In this document: positions 37,175-45,551 of the stretch, piece after piece
Position numbering within the stretch: the stretch's first letter is position 1
Layout: every line of letters starts with the position of its first letter
NCBI GenBank assembly: GCA_029781865.1
Contig: JAKOVW010000090.1
Coordinates: 96,355-160,354, forward strand
Reading direction: 5' to 3'
DNA from: Bacteroidota bacterium
GTDB lineage: Bacteria > Bacteroidota > Bacteroidia > Chitinophagales > Saprospiraceae
DNA length: 64,000 bases
Position numbers and translations under genes: made by a program
Notes under the pieces: model-generated
Databases searched by the model: none
What the model was told of the DNA's origin: nothing
Seen by the model: the letters and a program-made list of their open reading frames with translations, nothing else

Positions 37175-37743
37175 TTGATTCAAAATTGGCGTCCGGATTT
37201 ATTTCCAGAATTCTGGCTTGTCAGGGCTTGACGCATGTGTTTACCAAAAATGAAGCAGTATTTACTCATACGTATATTTTTAACGAATCACAACCCGGCA
37301 ATACTTCGCCACCCTATCTATTGACCTTGATCAAAGGAATGACACATATGTATCGAAATGGAACCAATTTTCCGATAGACGCTGCAAAATTATTCCGGGA
37401 GTTTTTCAAACAGTCCACTGGGGTGTCAACAGATGAGACTTCATAATCCCGCAATTCAATTACCGCATTTCCCAATCCCTCTCAGGACAAAATGGAGTTC
37501 AGTTTGAATGACATATCTGTAGCATCTCCTTGTGAAATTAAAGTGATAAACAGTGTAGGAATTCCGGTGTATAAACAAAGTGGCAATGTGGCTGATCGTT
37601 TTTTATTGGACAAAGCAAGTGTGGGTTCCCGTTTATTTATACTTCGAATAAAATCTGGAAGACAGGTCTATTCTGAAAAATTTATTTTTGAGTATAGTTT
37701 TGAAATACGCAAATATCCATGGGGTCATGTTAATTTCAAATAG
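37175..37743 (+). pseudogene. Remnant of a T9SS-exported alpha/beta-hydrolase (PHB-depolymerase-like esterase)
   Basis: Two ORFs of the track (37090-37446 and 37492-37743) lie in one frame, separated by a single TAA at 37444-37446. The first part reads YLLTLIKGMTHMYRNGTNFPIDAAKLFREFF, which resembles the C-terminal end of PHB-depolymerase/feruloyl-esterase-type hydrolases (catalytic His region and final helix). Read through the stop, it continues SITAFPNPSQDKMEF ... GSRLFILRIKSG, a full type A T9SS sorting domain. The N-terminal catalytic part is missing at the boundary with the transporter gene. The gene thus lost its 5' end and gained a nonsense codon. Family assignment of the first part is moderate; the sorting domain is clear. 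Confidence 0.7.
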
Positions 37744-37983
37744 CTTACTGAGCCAGAGTTATTTCAATATTTTGGGTATGCGTACAAAAAATGAATCATG
37801 AGACATGTTGTAATTTACGAATCCCGCAAATCTTTATAGTATGGATATCTAACTGCATAAATAATTTGAATGTACATTATCATGATATTGTGTTTGATGA
37901 TGTTTGTCCTGTGAAACGGGTAAATAATATATTTTTAAACACCAATGCAATGCAATTTTTCGTTTGATAACTATTCCCAATAC

Positions 37984-38148
37984 CTAAATTGACTTTTTGC
38001 CAATGGATAGTTTGATAATAACTGAAATCAGTGAAGCAATCAAAAGTAGATGAATTGGGCCTCCAATATGAAATCCAAAAAAGCAAATTGCCCAAAGAAT
38101 AACAAGTACAACTGCTGCACTGTCCAGAAGGTTTGCTGAATAATCCAT
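37984..38148 (-). CDS. Lmo0937-family (DUF5670-type) small membrane protein
   Basis: This 54-residue gene is too short for the ORF track. It starts with ATG at 38148 and reads MDYSANLLDSAAVVLVILW, then AICFFGFHIGGPIHLLLIA and a second hydrophobic stretch ending KLSIGKKSI. Two transmembrane helices with a conserved GG.IH(L/I)LL turn are the signature of the small Lmo0937-type membrane proteins. These are common in Bacteroidota near stress genes such as YtxH and DUF892 proteins, both of which occur downstream here. The function is not established. The ORF track instead reports a longer shadow frame at 37880-38095. Confidence 0.75.
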   Translation of the reverse strand: MDYSANLLDSAAVVLVILWAICFFGFHIGGPIHLLLIASLISVIIKLSIGKKSI

Positions 38149-38278
38149 TGATATAAATTAAGCTTCAAAGGTCATATGGTTTACCGTTTGTGCACTTACA
38201 AATTATCCGATTTCTTTTATATAATTTTCATTTCTGGGATACTTTGTAGGTCTATTAAGGTATCTGGCTTGTTTTTAG

Positions 38279-38311
38279 TTGTCAAAAGTTGAATTTGTTT
38301 TTATAATTTTG
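38279..38311 (+). promoter_or_regulatory. Bacteroidota-type promoter for the AraC-family gene
   Basis: TTG (38279-38281) and TAATTTTG (38304-38311) are 22 bases apart, matching TTG-N17-23-TAnnTTTG. The -7 box ends 10 bases before the start codon, which implies a very short leader. Confidence 0.5.
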
Positions 38312-38321
38312 CTGAATCGCG

Positions 38322-38882
38322 ATGAGATTATATTTTAAATATGATATGAGCAAAGCTTACAAGGTGATACTTGGCGAGCAGTTTGATAAGCTAGGAATAC
38401 CCTATACTTTTATTGCCTTTGGCGAGGTAGAGGTAGCCCCCGGAATCAATAATGAGCAAATTATCAAGTTAAGTGAAGCATTAAATGTTTATGGAATAGA
38501 TCTTATAGAAAGCCAAAAGAATATCCTGATTCAGAAGATTAAAGATGCGATTATTGAGCTGGTTTACAGGGACGAAAAACTTTCAAATTCAAAAGTTTCT
38601 TCGTACCTGGCTAAAAAGCTGAACCATAGCTATGGATATCTTTCAAATTTATTTTCTGAATTGACCTTCTCTTCGATTGAAAATTATATTATAATCCAAA
38701 AAATCGAGCGGGCAAAACAATTGATTACGACAGAGGAAATCACGTTTTCAGAAATTGCCTGGAGATTAAATTACAGTAGTGTTGCCCATTTTAGTGCGCA
38801 ATTTAAAAATGTGACAGGTCTTACGCCTACTGCATTTCAACGCATTATTAAAAAGCGCCGTGAAATCAGCAAGGCTGATTGA
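38322..38882 (+). CDS. AraC-family transcription factor with HMA-like N-terminal domain
   Basis: The protein (186 aa) has an N-terminal ferredoxin-like segment (residues 1-70, MRLYFKYDMSKAYKVIL...GEVEV). It resembles the heavy-metal-associated-type domain often fused to AraC HTHs in Bacteroidota, but the metal-binding cysteines are absent. The C-terminal AraC double HTH covers about 78-178, with RAKQLITTEEITFSEIAWRLNYSSVAHFSAQFK as the second HTH and its signature. It acts in the cytoplasm as a DNA-binding regulator. The response-regulator/kinase pair starts 52 bases downstream and could be its target or operon partner. The ATG at 38322 is kept because family members also begin just before this first strand. 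Confidence 0.88.
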   Translation: MRLYFKYDMSKAYKVILGEQFDKLGIPYTFIAFGEVEVAPGINNEQIIKLSEALNVYGIDLIESQKNILIQKIKDAIIELVYRDEKLSNSKVSSYLAKKLNHSYGYLSNLFSELTFSSIENYIIIQKIERAKQLITTEEITFSEIAWRLNYSSVAHFSAQFKNVTGLTPTAFQRIIKKRREISKAD

Positions 38883-38934
38883 TATCAGCTAAGCTCTGAA
38901 TTGTGACTTTTAAATGTAATCCTAAATTCATACC

Positions 38935-39381
38935 ATGCAGGAAGATTTGATTCATATTTTACTTGCGGACGACGATGAGGATGACCGCTTGCTTTTCAGG
39001 GATGCCTTTGAAGAAATCCGACTTAAAACCAAAGTGGATACAGTAAACGATGGTGTAGAGCTAATGGCATACCTCAACCGCAAAGAGATCATCTTGCCCC
39101 ATATCCTGTTTCTCGATTTGAATATGCCCAGAAAAAATGGAATGGAATGTTTGTCCGAGATCCGGCGTTTGGATCATCTGAAAGACATAGCGGTGGCTAT
39201 CTATTCAACATCTGCTTCTGCTGACGATATTGAAGATACATTCGTGAAGGGCGCCAATGTATATATAAAGAAACCGAGTGATTTTGCCAAACTACGGGAA
39301 ATCCTTCAACATGTAGTGTCCATCAACTGGCAGTATCATACCTCCGGATTAAATCGCGATAATTTTATACTTAGTCTGTAA
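38935..39381 (+). CDS. Single-domain response regulator
   Basis: This 148-aa protein is a receiver (CheY-like) domain without an output domain. Acidic residues in LLADDDEDDR, the phospho-acceptor D61 in LFLDLNMPRKNG, the Ser/Thr switch in YSTSAS and the Lys in IKKPSD are all present. The overall type matches the Rcp1-like stand-alone receivers usually encoded next to phytochrome- or CHASE-type kinases. Its gene ends 10 bases before the histidine kinase gene, so the two should be co-transcribed and form a phosphorelay. Because it has no DNA-binding domain, it probably passes phosphate on or acts by protein contact. Confidence 0.93.
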   Translation: MQEDLIHILLADDDEDDRLLFRDAFEEIRLKTKVDTVNDGVELMAYLNRKEIILPHILFLDLNMPRKNGMECLSEIRRLDHLKDIAVAIYSTSASADDIEDTFVKGANVYIKKPSDFAKLREILQHVVSINWQYHTSGLNRDNFILSL

Positions 39382-39391
39382 AGTGAATTAA

Positions 39392-41176
39392 ATGCGGCAA
39401 AAATTCTCCTATGCTTCTTCATTCCTGCTAAAAAGCATTTTTGTCGCGTCGCTGTTTGTATTGATATTTATATCAGGTGTGTCGTACAACCATACGGTGG
39501 CATTGACAGAATCTTCAGAGCTTGTAGTGCATTCTTATGAAGTTCACCTGGAGCTGGATCAGTTATTTTCTTATGTTAAAGATGCTGAAATCGGACATCA
39601 TAGTTTTGTAATATCCGGAGATTCAGTTTTCCTTCAGCCATTTGATGAAGCAAGAGATAAGATTAGCAAATCATTTATCAAACTTATCAAGCTGGCAGCC
39701 GATAAGAAACAGCAACAAGCCAATCTCGATTCTCTTTATGAACTCATTAGTCTCAGGTTGGGTCAAATGGCCAATTCGTTTACACATAAAGCAGGAACCC
39801 GAATGGATCAAATCCAGATTGATCGGGAAATGCTTTGGGGACGCGATGTTATGAATTCAATAAGGACACAGATCAATTCTATGATTGCTTTGGAAGCTCA
39901 ATATCTCAACACGCAGCAACAGAAGTATAAGTATGAAACTCTGTTTACACCCTTAATTACATTGATGCTACTTATTTTCTCACTCACGGTTTTTAGTTTT
40001 TCGTATTATCGAATAAGCAATGATCTTGAAAATTTGCGGGAAACCAATAAGGAACTCATGATTAGTACGGAGTCCATTAAACATGCTGAAAAAATTGGGG
40101 AATTCAGTACCTGGCAATGGGAGCTGGAAACAGGTAAATTGGTTTATTCGGATAATCAATACCAACTCCTGGGCTGCCAGCCACAATCATTCGAACCTAG
40201 TCTGGAGAAGTATTTAGAATTCGTTCATCCCGATGATCGTCATATTTTCACGGTGGGAAATGATCCGGAAAAAATTAACAAGGATACATCAGTTGCATTT
40301 TACAGAATCATCAGAAAGGATGGGCAAACGAGGTTTTTTAAATCGATTGGCAAGTTGCTGAAGGATTCAAAGGGAAAGCGCATCATGATTGGGATCAATT
40401 GCGATGTTACGGACCAGCACCTGAGCAGCATTGCCCTGGAAGAGCGTAACCGAGAACTCGAACAGAGTAATAAGGAGCTGGCATCTTTTAATCATATAGC
40501 CAGTCATGATTTGCAAGAACCACTTAGAAAAGTTCAGACCTTTATTTCCAGGATATTGGAAAATGATTCAGATCATTTTACAGAATCAGGGAAAGAAAGT
40601 TTTTCGAAAATACAATCAGCCGTTGGCAGAATGCGTATGTTGATTGATGATCTTCTTTTGTTTTCGAGAGCAAATAAGGCTGAGAAAATATTTCAAAAAT
40701 CGGATTTAAATCAATTATTGGAAAATGCCAAAGCCGAACTTGCGCAACGGATAGAAGAAAAAAATGCAATTATAAATTCTACCAGTCTTCCGGAATTGCA
40801 AGTCATACCGTTTCAGATACAACAATTATTTATCAATCTGATTGAAAATTCGTTAAAGTATAGTCGCCCTGATGTGCAGATTAGAATTGACATCAGCTGT
40901 GAAAAAACCAACCTTCAGAATCATCCCGTTTTTAAATCAATCAACAATAAACAGTTTTATAAAATCACGGTTTCAGATAATGGTTTGGGTTTTGAACAAC
41001 AATATGCTGATAGCCTTTTCGTCCTTTTCTACAGGCTGCATCCACCAAACGAATATCCGGGGACAGGAATCGGATTAGCAATTTGCAAGAAGATTGTTGA
41101 AAACCATTCAGGCTTTATCGAGGCTAAAGGGCAACCGGGTAAGGGTTCAAGTTTTATGATCTATCTGCCTGAATAG
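39392..41176 (+). CDS. Membrane histidine kinase (CHASE3-PAS-HisKA-HATPase)
   Basis: This is a sensor kinase of 594 aa. The first membrane helix is at about 13-34 and a CHASE3-like periplasmic helical domain spans 35-185. The second helix is at about 190-212. A PAS domain covers about 230-350 (WQWELETGKLVYSDNQYQLLG, with a FVHPDDR motif), followed by a coiled coil. The HisKA dimerisation domain carries the phospho-acceptor H372 in NHIASHDLQEPLRK. The HATPase_c domain has the N box (NLIENSLKYS), the G1 box (SDNGLGFE) and the G2 box (GTGIGLAICKKI). HDLQEPLR-type kinases are common partners of stand-alone receivers like the one 10 bases upstream. The signal sensed is unknown. Confidence 0.93.
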   Translation: MRQKFSYASSFLLKSIFVASLFVLIFISGVSYNHTVALTESSELVVHSYEVHLELDQLFSYVKDAEIGHHSFVISGDSVFLQPFDEARDKISKSFIKLIKLAADKKQQQANLDSLYELISLRLGQMANSFTHKAGTRMDQIQIDREMLWGRDVMNSIRTQINSMIALEAQYLNTQQQKYKYETLFTPLITLMLLIFSLTVFSFSYYRISNDLENLRETNKELMISTESIKHAEKIGEFSTWQWELETGKLVYSDNQYQLLGCQPQSFEPSLEKYLEFVHPDDRHIFTVGNDPEKINKDTSVAFYRIIRKDGQTRFFKSIGKLLKDSKGKRIMIGINCDVTDQHLSSIALEERNRELEQSNKELASFNHIASHDLQEPLRKVQTFISRILENDSDHFTESGKESFSKIQSAVGRMRMLIDDLLLFSRANKAEKIFQKSDLNQLLENAKAELAQRIEEKNAIINSTSLPELQVIPFQIQQLFINLIENSLKYSRPDVQIRIDISCEKTNLQNHPVFKSINNKQFYKITVSDNGLGFEQQYADSLFVLFYRLHPPNEYPGTGIGLAICKKIVENHSGFIEAKGQPGKGSSFMIYLPE

Positions 41177-41310
41177 TATTATCTCCAAAGCCGGTTCGAT
41201 TCAGCATTCCATGGGAATTATATAAGATATTACAGCAATGCTGTAAAAACAGTGGTAGCATCTCATAATAGCTTTGTACCATTGGTCATATATAAAATTT
41301 TAGTTCTGTT

Positions 41311-41706
41311 ATGAAATTCTTCAAATCCTGTTCAATACTTTTTGCTTTTGTCATATGTTGCGAAATCTCTTGTCATTCAGCAAAGACCGTTTCAAACAAC
41401 ATTAAGGGAACGGATACAAGGCAAGTAGCTTCGGATGGAAGAATGTTAAAAAAATATCGCAGTAAAAGTGCAGCAGTTTTAATGACTTCATCCCATGCGA
41501 AGTTGCCTAAATGTAATCCTGATGATCTTCAATGTCAAAATCAAGGTATTAGGGTTATCCCTGACACGCAGAAAAGCAAAGCCGAAATATCATTTTACAA
41601 ATTGAAAACCCACCGGAATTTAAATCATGGTGAATCTTGCGGTTCAGAAAATATAGAACCACTTGTTTTGACACGGTTTTATTCTGCTGGATCTGATATT
41701 AAATAG
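41311..41706 (+). CDS. Hypothetical exported protein
   Basis: The 131-aa protein has an N-terminal hydrophobic signal (CSILFAFVICCEISC), possibly a lipoprotein signal, although the EISC box is not canonical. The rest is basic and cysteine-containing (KLPKCNPDDLQCQNQG), with no family I recognise. It lies in the stress-type cluster, 23 bases before the DUF892 gene, and could be co-transcribed with it. Confidence 0.65.
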   Translation: MKFFKSCSILFAFVICCEISCHSAKTVSNNIKGTDTRQVASDGRMLKKYRSKSAAVLMTSSHAKLPKCNPDDLQCQNQGIRVIPDTQKSKAEISFYKLKTHRNLNHGESCGSENIEPLVLTRFYSAGSDIK

Positions 41707-41729
41707 GAACGATACGCAAAGAAACCAGG

Positions 41730-42404
41730 ATGAAAATAAATATTATGAAAAATGTAATAAAGAGATCTTCCGGTAGTGGAGCAGAATTCAGTTTGATTCG
41801 ATATAATCATATAACCAAAAATCACCAGGCTACTGATTTACTTGGATTTTTTACTGAGGAACTTAAGAGTATATATTGGGGAGAAATTACCTTGCTTCGG
41901 GCATTATCCGAAATGATATCGTATGCAGGTTCATACGAATTGGGAACAACTTTAACCTTACACTATGAGTCCACCCAAAATCATATAACCAGGTTGGAGG
42001 ATGTTTTTACAGGACTGGGAATAAAACCCGAAGCTAAAAATTGTGAAGCTATGAAGGGTCTGGTTAAAGAAACCGAAGAAATAATTTCTAAAACGGAGCC
42101 GGGATCAATACGGGATGAAGGAATTATTTCGGCGGTTCAAAAAATCGAACATTATGAGATTGCCACTTACGGTACCTTATGCTCATTCGCCCGGACATTG
42201 GGCCGTGACGATCTGGCCATTATTTTACAGAAAACATTGGATGAAGAATACGATGCAGATGAAAAGCTTACTGAGATTGCTGAAACCAAGCAGTTTGAGT
42301 TATACGATGAAGGTGAAAAAGAACGCGAAACGAATAAAGCCGCTAAGACCGATTTAAAAGATAAAGATACATTGAAAGGTCCGTTAGATCCGGATCCGGC
42401 TTAA
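41730..42404 (+). CDS. DUF892 / YciE-type ferritin-like protein
   Basis: The 224-aa protein has a four-helix ferritin-like fold of the DUF892 (YciE/YciF) family. Characteristic features are LGFFTEELKSIYWGEITLLRAL (first helix), HYESTQNHITRLEDVF (second helix with E and H), AVQKIEHYEIATYGTL (third helix with EHYE) and LQKTLDEEYDADEKLTEIA (fourth helix). These Glu and His residues match the expected di-metal ligands. Proteins of this family are induced by stress and are often encoded near YtxH and Lmo0937-type proteins, as here. An N-terminal extension of about 30 residues and a charged C-terminal tail (KTDLKDKDTLKG) go beyond the core. Enzymatic activity is not established. Confidence 0.88.
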   Translation: MKINIMKNVIKRSSGSGAEFSLIRYNHITKNHQATDLLGFFTEELKSIYWGEITLLRALSEMISYAGSYELGTTLTLHYESTQNHITRLEDVFTGLGIKPEAKNCEAMKGLVKETEEIISKTEPGSIRDEGIISAVQKIEHYEIATYGTLCSFARTLGRDDLAIILQKTLDEEYDADEKLTEIAETKQFELYDEGEKERETNKAAKTDLKDKDTLKGPLDPDPA

Positions 42405-42435
42405 TGATATATTTTAAAATTTTAAATCAATCGCC

Positions 42436-42840
42436 ATGAAAAAGCAAATCAAATTACTTTCTTTCTTTTTGCTGATCAGTAGTTTCTGCATCGCGCAAAC
42501 TACCCGCATGAGTTCAAAGAAAGCGGATCGACTATTGAAAGACAATAGTTATTGCGTACTGTTACGTGAAGCTGATCATTATTTAGTTGTAAAAAAAGCA
42601 GATCAGGAAGTCCTCGAAGATGTAGTTCTTGAGAATGGCTCAACCTTGCGCATGGATGGTGTTGTGATTCATAAGAATGGAAGTTCTACTCCTTTGAATT
42701 TCGGAGAATGTGTTGATGCTTCAGGTAACCCGGTATATGTTCAGGAATATAAATTGATCAGGGATATGAATCGGATTCAGGATCGTGAATTGAATTGGAA
42801 TCTTGACAATAACGGAAGCATTTCGCAACTTATAAAATGA
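42436..42840 (+). CDS. Exported DUF6799-like protein
   Basis: The 134-aa protein has a signal peptide (LLSFFLLISSFCIAQ). A short beta-repeat segment follows with ENGSTLRMDGVVIHKNGSSTPLNFGECVDASGNPV, the pattern of DUF6799 domains (paired 'G..v...G...L..GeC.d..G' strands). It is small, exported and of unknown role. It lies 31 bases after the DUF892 gene on the same strand, so it may belong to the same stress-linked unit. Confidence 0.75.
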   Translation: MKKQIKLLSFFLLISSFCIAQTTRMSSKKADRLLKDNSYCVLLREADHYLVVKKADQEVLEDVVLENGSTLRMDGVVIHKNGSSTPLNFGECVDASGNPVYVQEYKLIRDMNRIQDRELNWNLDNNGSISQLIK

Positions 42841-43085
42841 AGTCAATTCCGGTTTGCAGGAACGAATTAACTGTCTTCAGTCAAAGTCAGATATTGAACA
42901 CCATGATACGAAGGATAGCCTGTTCTGTTTTTAGTTTTTTAAACCGGTTTGATTCAGTTAGTTGTTTTCAAAATAGTTATCCTAAAGCACAAAAGAACAA
43001 ATGGGTCCGGCAATACAACCAGGAGCAACTCGTGAAAAGGTTTAATGTTGCATATAGAAAATTGTTTCTGGATTCACCATATTGA
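42837..43085 (+). CDS. Doubtful small ORF overlapping the DUF6799 stop
   Basis: This 82-residue frame starts at an ATGA overlap with the previous stop codon, an arrangement seen in translationally coupled genes. The protein is basic with several cysteines and has no recognisable family or signal peptide. I list it because of the overlap only; it may be spurious. Confidence 0.25.
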   Translation: MKSIPVCRNELTVFSQSQILNTMIRRIACSVFSFLNRFDSVSCFQNSYPKAQKNKWVRQYNQEQLVKRFNVAYRKLFLDSPY

Positions 43086-43191
43086 TTGGTATCTGATGAT
43101 TTTATTTCATGAAGATCAATACTGCATAATATTGCAGGTGTCTGGATAAAAGATATTACGATGCTTAAAATCTAAGTAGCAGTGCGAAATG

Positions 43192-43226
43192 AGCCCACGA
43201 AAGCTAGTCTGGAGTGGGTTTTTATT
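43192..43226 (+). terminator. Weak intrinsic terminator candidate
   Basis: The arms gcccac and gtgggt (one G-U pair) enclose a 15-nt loop and are followed by tttttattt. This would end the DUF892/DUF6799 unit. Confidence 0.4.
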
Positions 43227-43321
43227 TCTTATGGATGGGAATCTTGTAAACATTATAGTTAAATACATAAAGTACGGTCATGGATTGAAACATAAATTTG
43301 TAAATACAAAAAGGATTCGTT

Positions 43322-43930
43322 ATGAAATCGATCATATTACTTGTCTTGCTGCAAATAATGATCAATAACCAAATAAAGTCTAAAACCTGGACCGTAGACA
43401 ATGCCGGTAACACATTTGTACCGGCAGACATTACGATTCATGAAGGCGATGACGTGAATTTTGTGCTGGCTTCTTCGCATGATGCAAGAGAAGTCAGCGA
43501 AGCTACATGGAATATGAATAAAAATACACCTTTACCGGGCGGATTCCAAACGCCTTTTGGCGGTGGTTTAGTAACCAGTGATAAACTCACAGTTGGAACA
43601 CATTGGTATGTTTGTTCAGTACACGCATCATCAGGAATGAAAGGCATTATTGTTGTACAACCTGCTTCCGGATCCGACGATCAGGACCCCGGTGAATTAT
43701 ACCAGATTCAGTTATATCCAAATCCGGTAACTGATCAACTGATAATTAAAGCTAACCTGACTGACAATACACATCAATTTTCCCTGATGGATAATAGCAG
43801 CAAAGAACTTATGCATGGTTGGGTCAATGAAAGTACCATTTTGGATTTAAATTTACTGAAGCCCGGTGTCTATATTTTGAGATTTCCAATCACCGGAACA
43901 AGGCGCTCAGTAAAAATTCTAAAAATTTAG
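43322..43930 (+). CDS. Exported cupredoxin (plastocyanin-like) with T9SS tail
   Basis: This is a small blue-copper-type protein of 202 aa. A signal peptide (about 1-20) is followed by a cupredoxin domain (21-118). Type 1 copper ligands can be read off: His in ASSHDAREV, then Cys, His and Met in YVCSVHASSGMKG, in the usual C-x-x-H-x4-M spacing. After a short linker (SGSDDQDPGE) comes a type A T9SS sorting domain (LYPNPVTDQLII ... PGVYILRF). It could carry electrons or bind copper outside the cell. A TAAATTTG -7 element lies at 43293-43300. Confidence 0.88.
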   Translation: MKSIILLVLLQIMINNQIKSKTWTVDNAGNTFVPADITIHEGDDVNFVLASSHDAREVSEATWNMNKNTPLPGGFQTPFGGGLVTSDKLTVGTHWYVCSVHASSGMKGIIVVQPASGSDDQDPGELYQIQLYPNPVTDQLIIKANLTDNTHQFSLMDNSSKELMHGWVNESTILDLNLLKPGVYILRFPITGTRRSVKILKI

Positions 43931-44033
43931 CCGGAGCGTTCCAAAATTGTATAGTGGAAATTGTGCATGTGTCATGATCTTGTTTAAATTATTTTTAAAA
44001 TACATTATTTACTTCATGTAAAAAGATTAAAGT

Positions 44034-44513
44034 ATGTATCATCATATAGTAAAAAGAAAACTCACCGATATGCAACTGACTTCCATTCGATATGGAATAT
44101 TGATGTTTGCAGGCCTGGTTGCATATTTTTTACTTATGTATTTATTTGGAATTGCCCATCATTCCGAATTAAGAGTATTTAATGGCATAATCCAGATTTT
44201 CTATATCTATCTTACTATTCGTTCATTTTATGCTTTCTATCCTGAACAGATTCATAATTATCTGTTTGGTGTAGTTCAGGGCATTAAAGTTTCAGTATAT
44301 GGAATTGTGCCTTTTGCAATTTTTATCATGTTGTTTTTATATTTTGATCCTGAATTGATGAGTAAGATTAAATATCAATCGCTGATGGGTGATTACTTGA
44401 ATCCATTCACTGCAATTATTTTTATATTGGCAGAAGGATTGGTAATTGGACTCATCATTTCTTATGTACTCACAAGGATCATAGAAGTTAAACAAACCGG
44501 CAATCTGAAGTAA
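44034..44513 (+). CDS. Four-helix inner-membrane protein (DUF4199-like)
   Basis: The 159-aa protein has four hydrophobic segments at about 22-42, 50-68, 80-100 and 127-150. The layout recalls DUF4199 proteins of Bacteroidota, but I cannot confirm the family. The real start may be the second Met (MQLTSIRYG, 44070), since residues 1-12 are not hydrophobic or conserved-looking. No function is known. Confidence 0.65.
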   Translation: MYHHIVKRKLTDMQLTSIRYGILMFAGLVAYFLLMYLFGIAHHSELRVFNGIIQIFYIYLTIRSFYAFYPEQIHNYLFGVVQGIKVSVYGIVPFAIFIMLFLYFDPELMSKIKYQSLMGDYLNPFTAIIFILAEGLVIGLIISYVLTRIIEVKQTGNLK

Positions 44514-44718
44514 GTACCTGTAATGATTTTATGTTATTTCCAAAGTTGTGTTAATGATTCTGCTGTGCATTTTTTATAACAACTCCAATTTGACTACAAT
44601 TGATTGCTTGAAGATTGATATTACATAAATAGTATAGTTTTAAATGTAAGGCATTATATTGATTTCCGGTGGATCTTTGCCTTGAAAATCTAATTGTTAA
44701 TCATATAAATTAAAAATC

Positions 44719-44976
44719 ATGAATGGTAAATTAGTATTAAGTGTTTTGGCAGGCTTAGCGGCAGGTGCTGCGCTGGGAATCTTATTTGCTCCTGATAAAG
44801 GAAGCAGAACCCGTCGGAAATTAGCAAACAGAGCCAATGAGTATACAGATGAGTTGAGTGATCAACTTAGTGATATTGGGGAAGGTCTCAACAGTAAATT
44901 GGGCAATCTCAAAAAGGCGGCAAGCCGCATTGTTTACGATGGCAAAGGGAAAGCCGAGTTGGCAGAAATAAAATAA
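44719..44976 (+). CDS. YtxH-domain protein
   Basis: The 85-aa protein begins with a glycine-rich hydrophobic helix (VLSVLAGLAAGAALGILFAP) followed by DKGSRTRRKLANRA, the typical YtxH signature (membrane helix, APxxGxxTRxxL, then a long amphipathic helix). These proteins are small, membrane-attached and linked to general stress responses in many bacteria. It stands alone, with a strong terminator about 100 bases downstream. Confidence 0.9.
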   Translation: MNGKLVLSVLAGLAAGAALGILFAPDKGSRTRRKLANRANEYTDELSDQLSDIGEGLNSKLGNLKKAASRIVYDGKGKAELAEIK

Positions 44977-45073
44977 GGTAAATCAATTGCAGGTTATATG
45001 CAGGTTCAAGCAAGCCTGGTATGGTTAAATGCTCTAATGAGAATGTAGTTTAGTAATGATTGCTTATTTGATT

Positions 45074-45115
45074 CGCCCATTAGTGGAATAAAGATCACTA
45101 ATGGGCGAGTTTTTT
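45074..45115 (+). terminator. Intrinsic terminator after the YtxH gene
   Basis: A perfect 12-bp stem (cgcccattagtg / cactaatgggcg) with a 10-nt loop is followed by agtttttt. Confidence 0.9.
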
Positions 45116-45551
45116 AATTGTAATTAGATTTATTCTGAATGAACAATCAGCATCAAAACAAACAAACTTGACGTTTAAATTTAACTAAAGTAATTTCAAG
45201 CATTTATATCATAACATTCCATCAGGATTATTATTCCTATAATCATAACAACAACGCATGTGAATTGTGTAAGATTTGTTACATATTGTGTAACTGTCAC
45301 TAATTTGAATGATAAGATATTTGCAATCAGATGACAACTATTCGCATCAACAAACACCTGGAAAAATAGAACTGTGAAACAGTGCAAAAAATATAAATGC
45401 TAAAGAGCTTATATTATAACTTAGGGACCTTTGGTGTTGAAAAAAATTTGCCTTGACTAAAATTCATAATCGGCTTATTCAAGATGAATGATACTCATAA
45501 GCAAATCAAGTCTTCAGGTCAATTTATTTTTAACCTTAAAAACGGATTAAT
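45116..45551. other. Intergenic spacer, no gene seen
   Basis: This stretch is AT-rich and holds no convincing gene; the 63-residue minus-strand frame in the track looks random. A small inverted repeat GTTACA-N5-TGTAAC lies at 45278-45294. Confidence 0.5.

Noticed and set aside
45196-45387. 63-residue minus-strand ORF
   Set aside because: No signal peptide, family or neighbours; probably random in AT-rich DNA.
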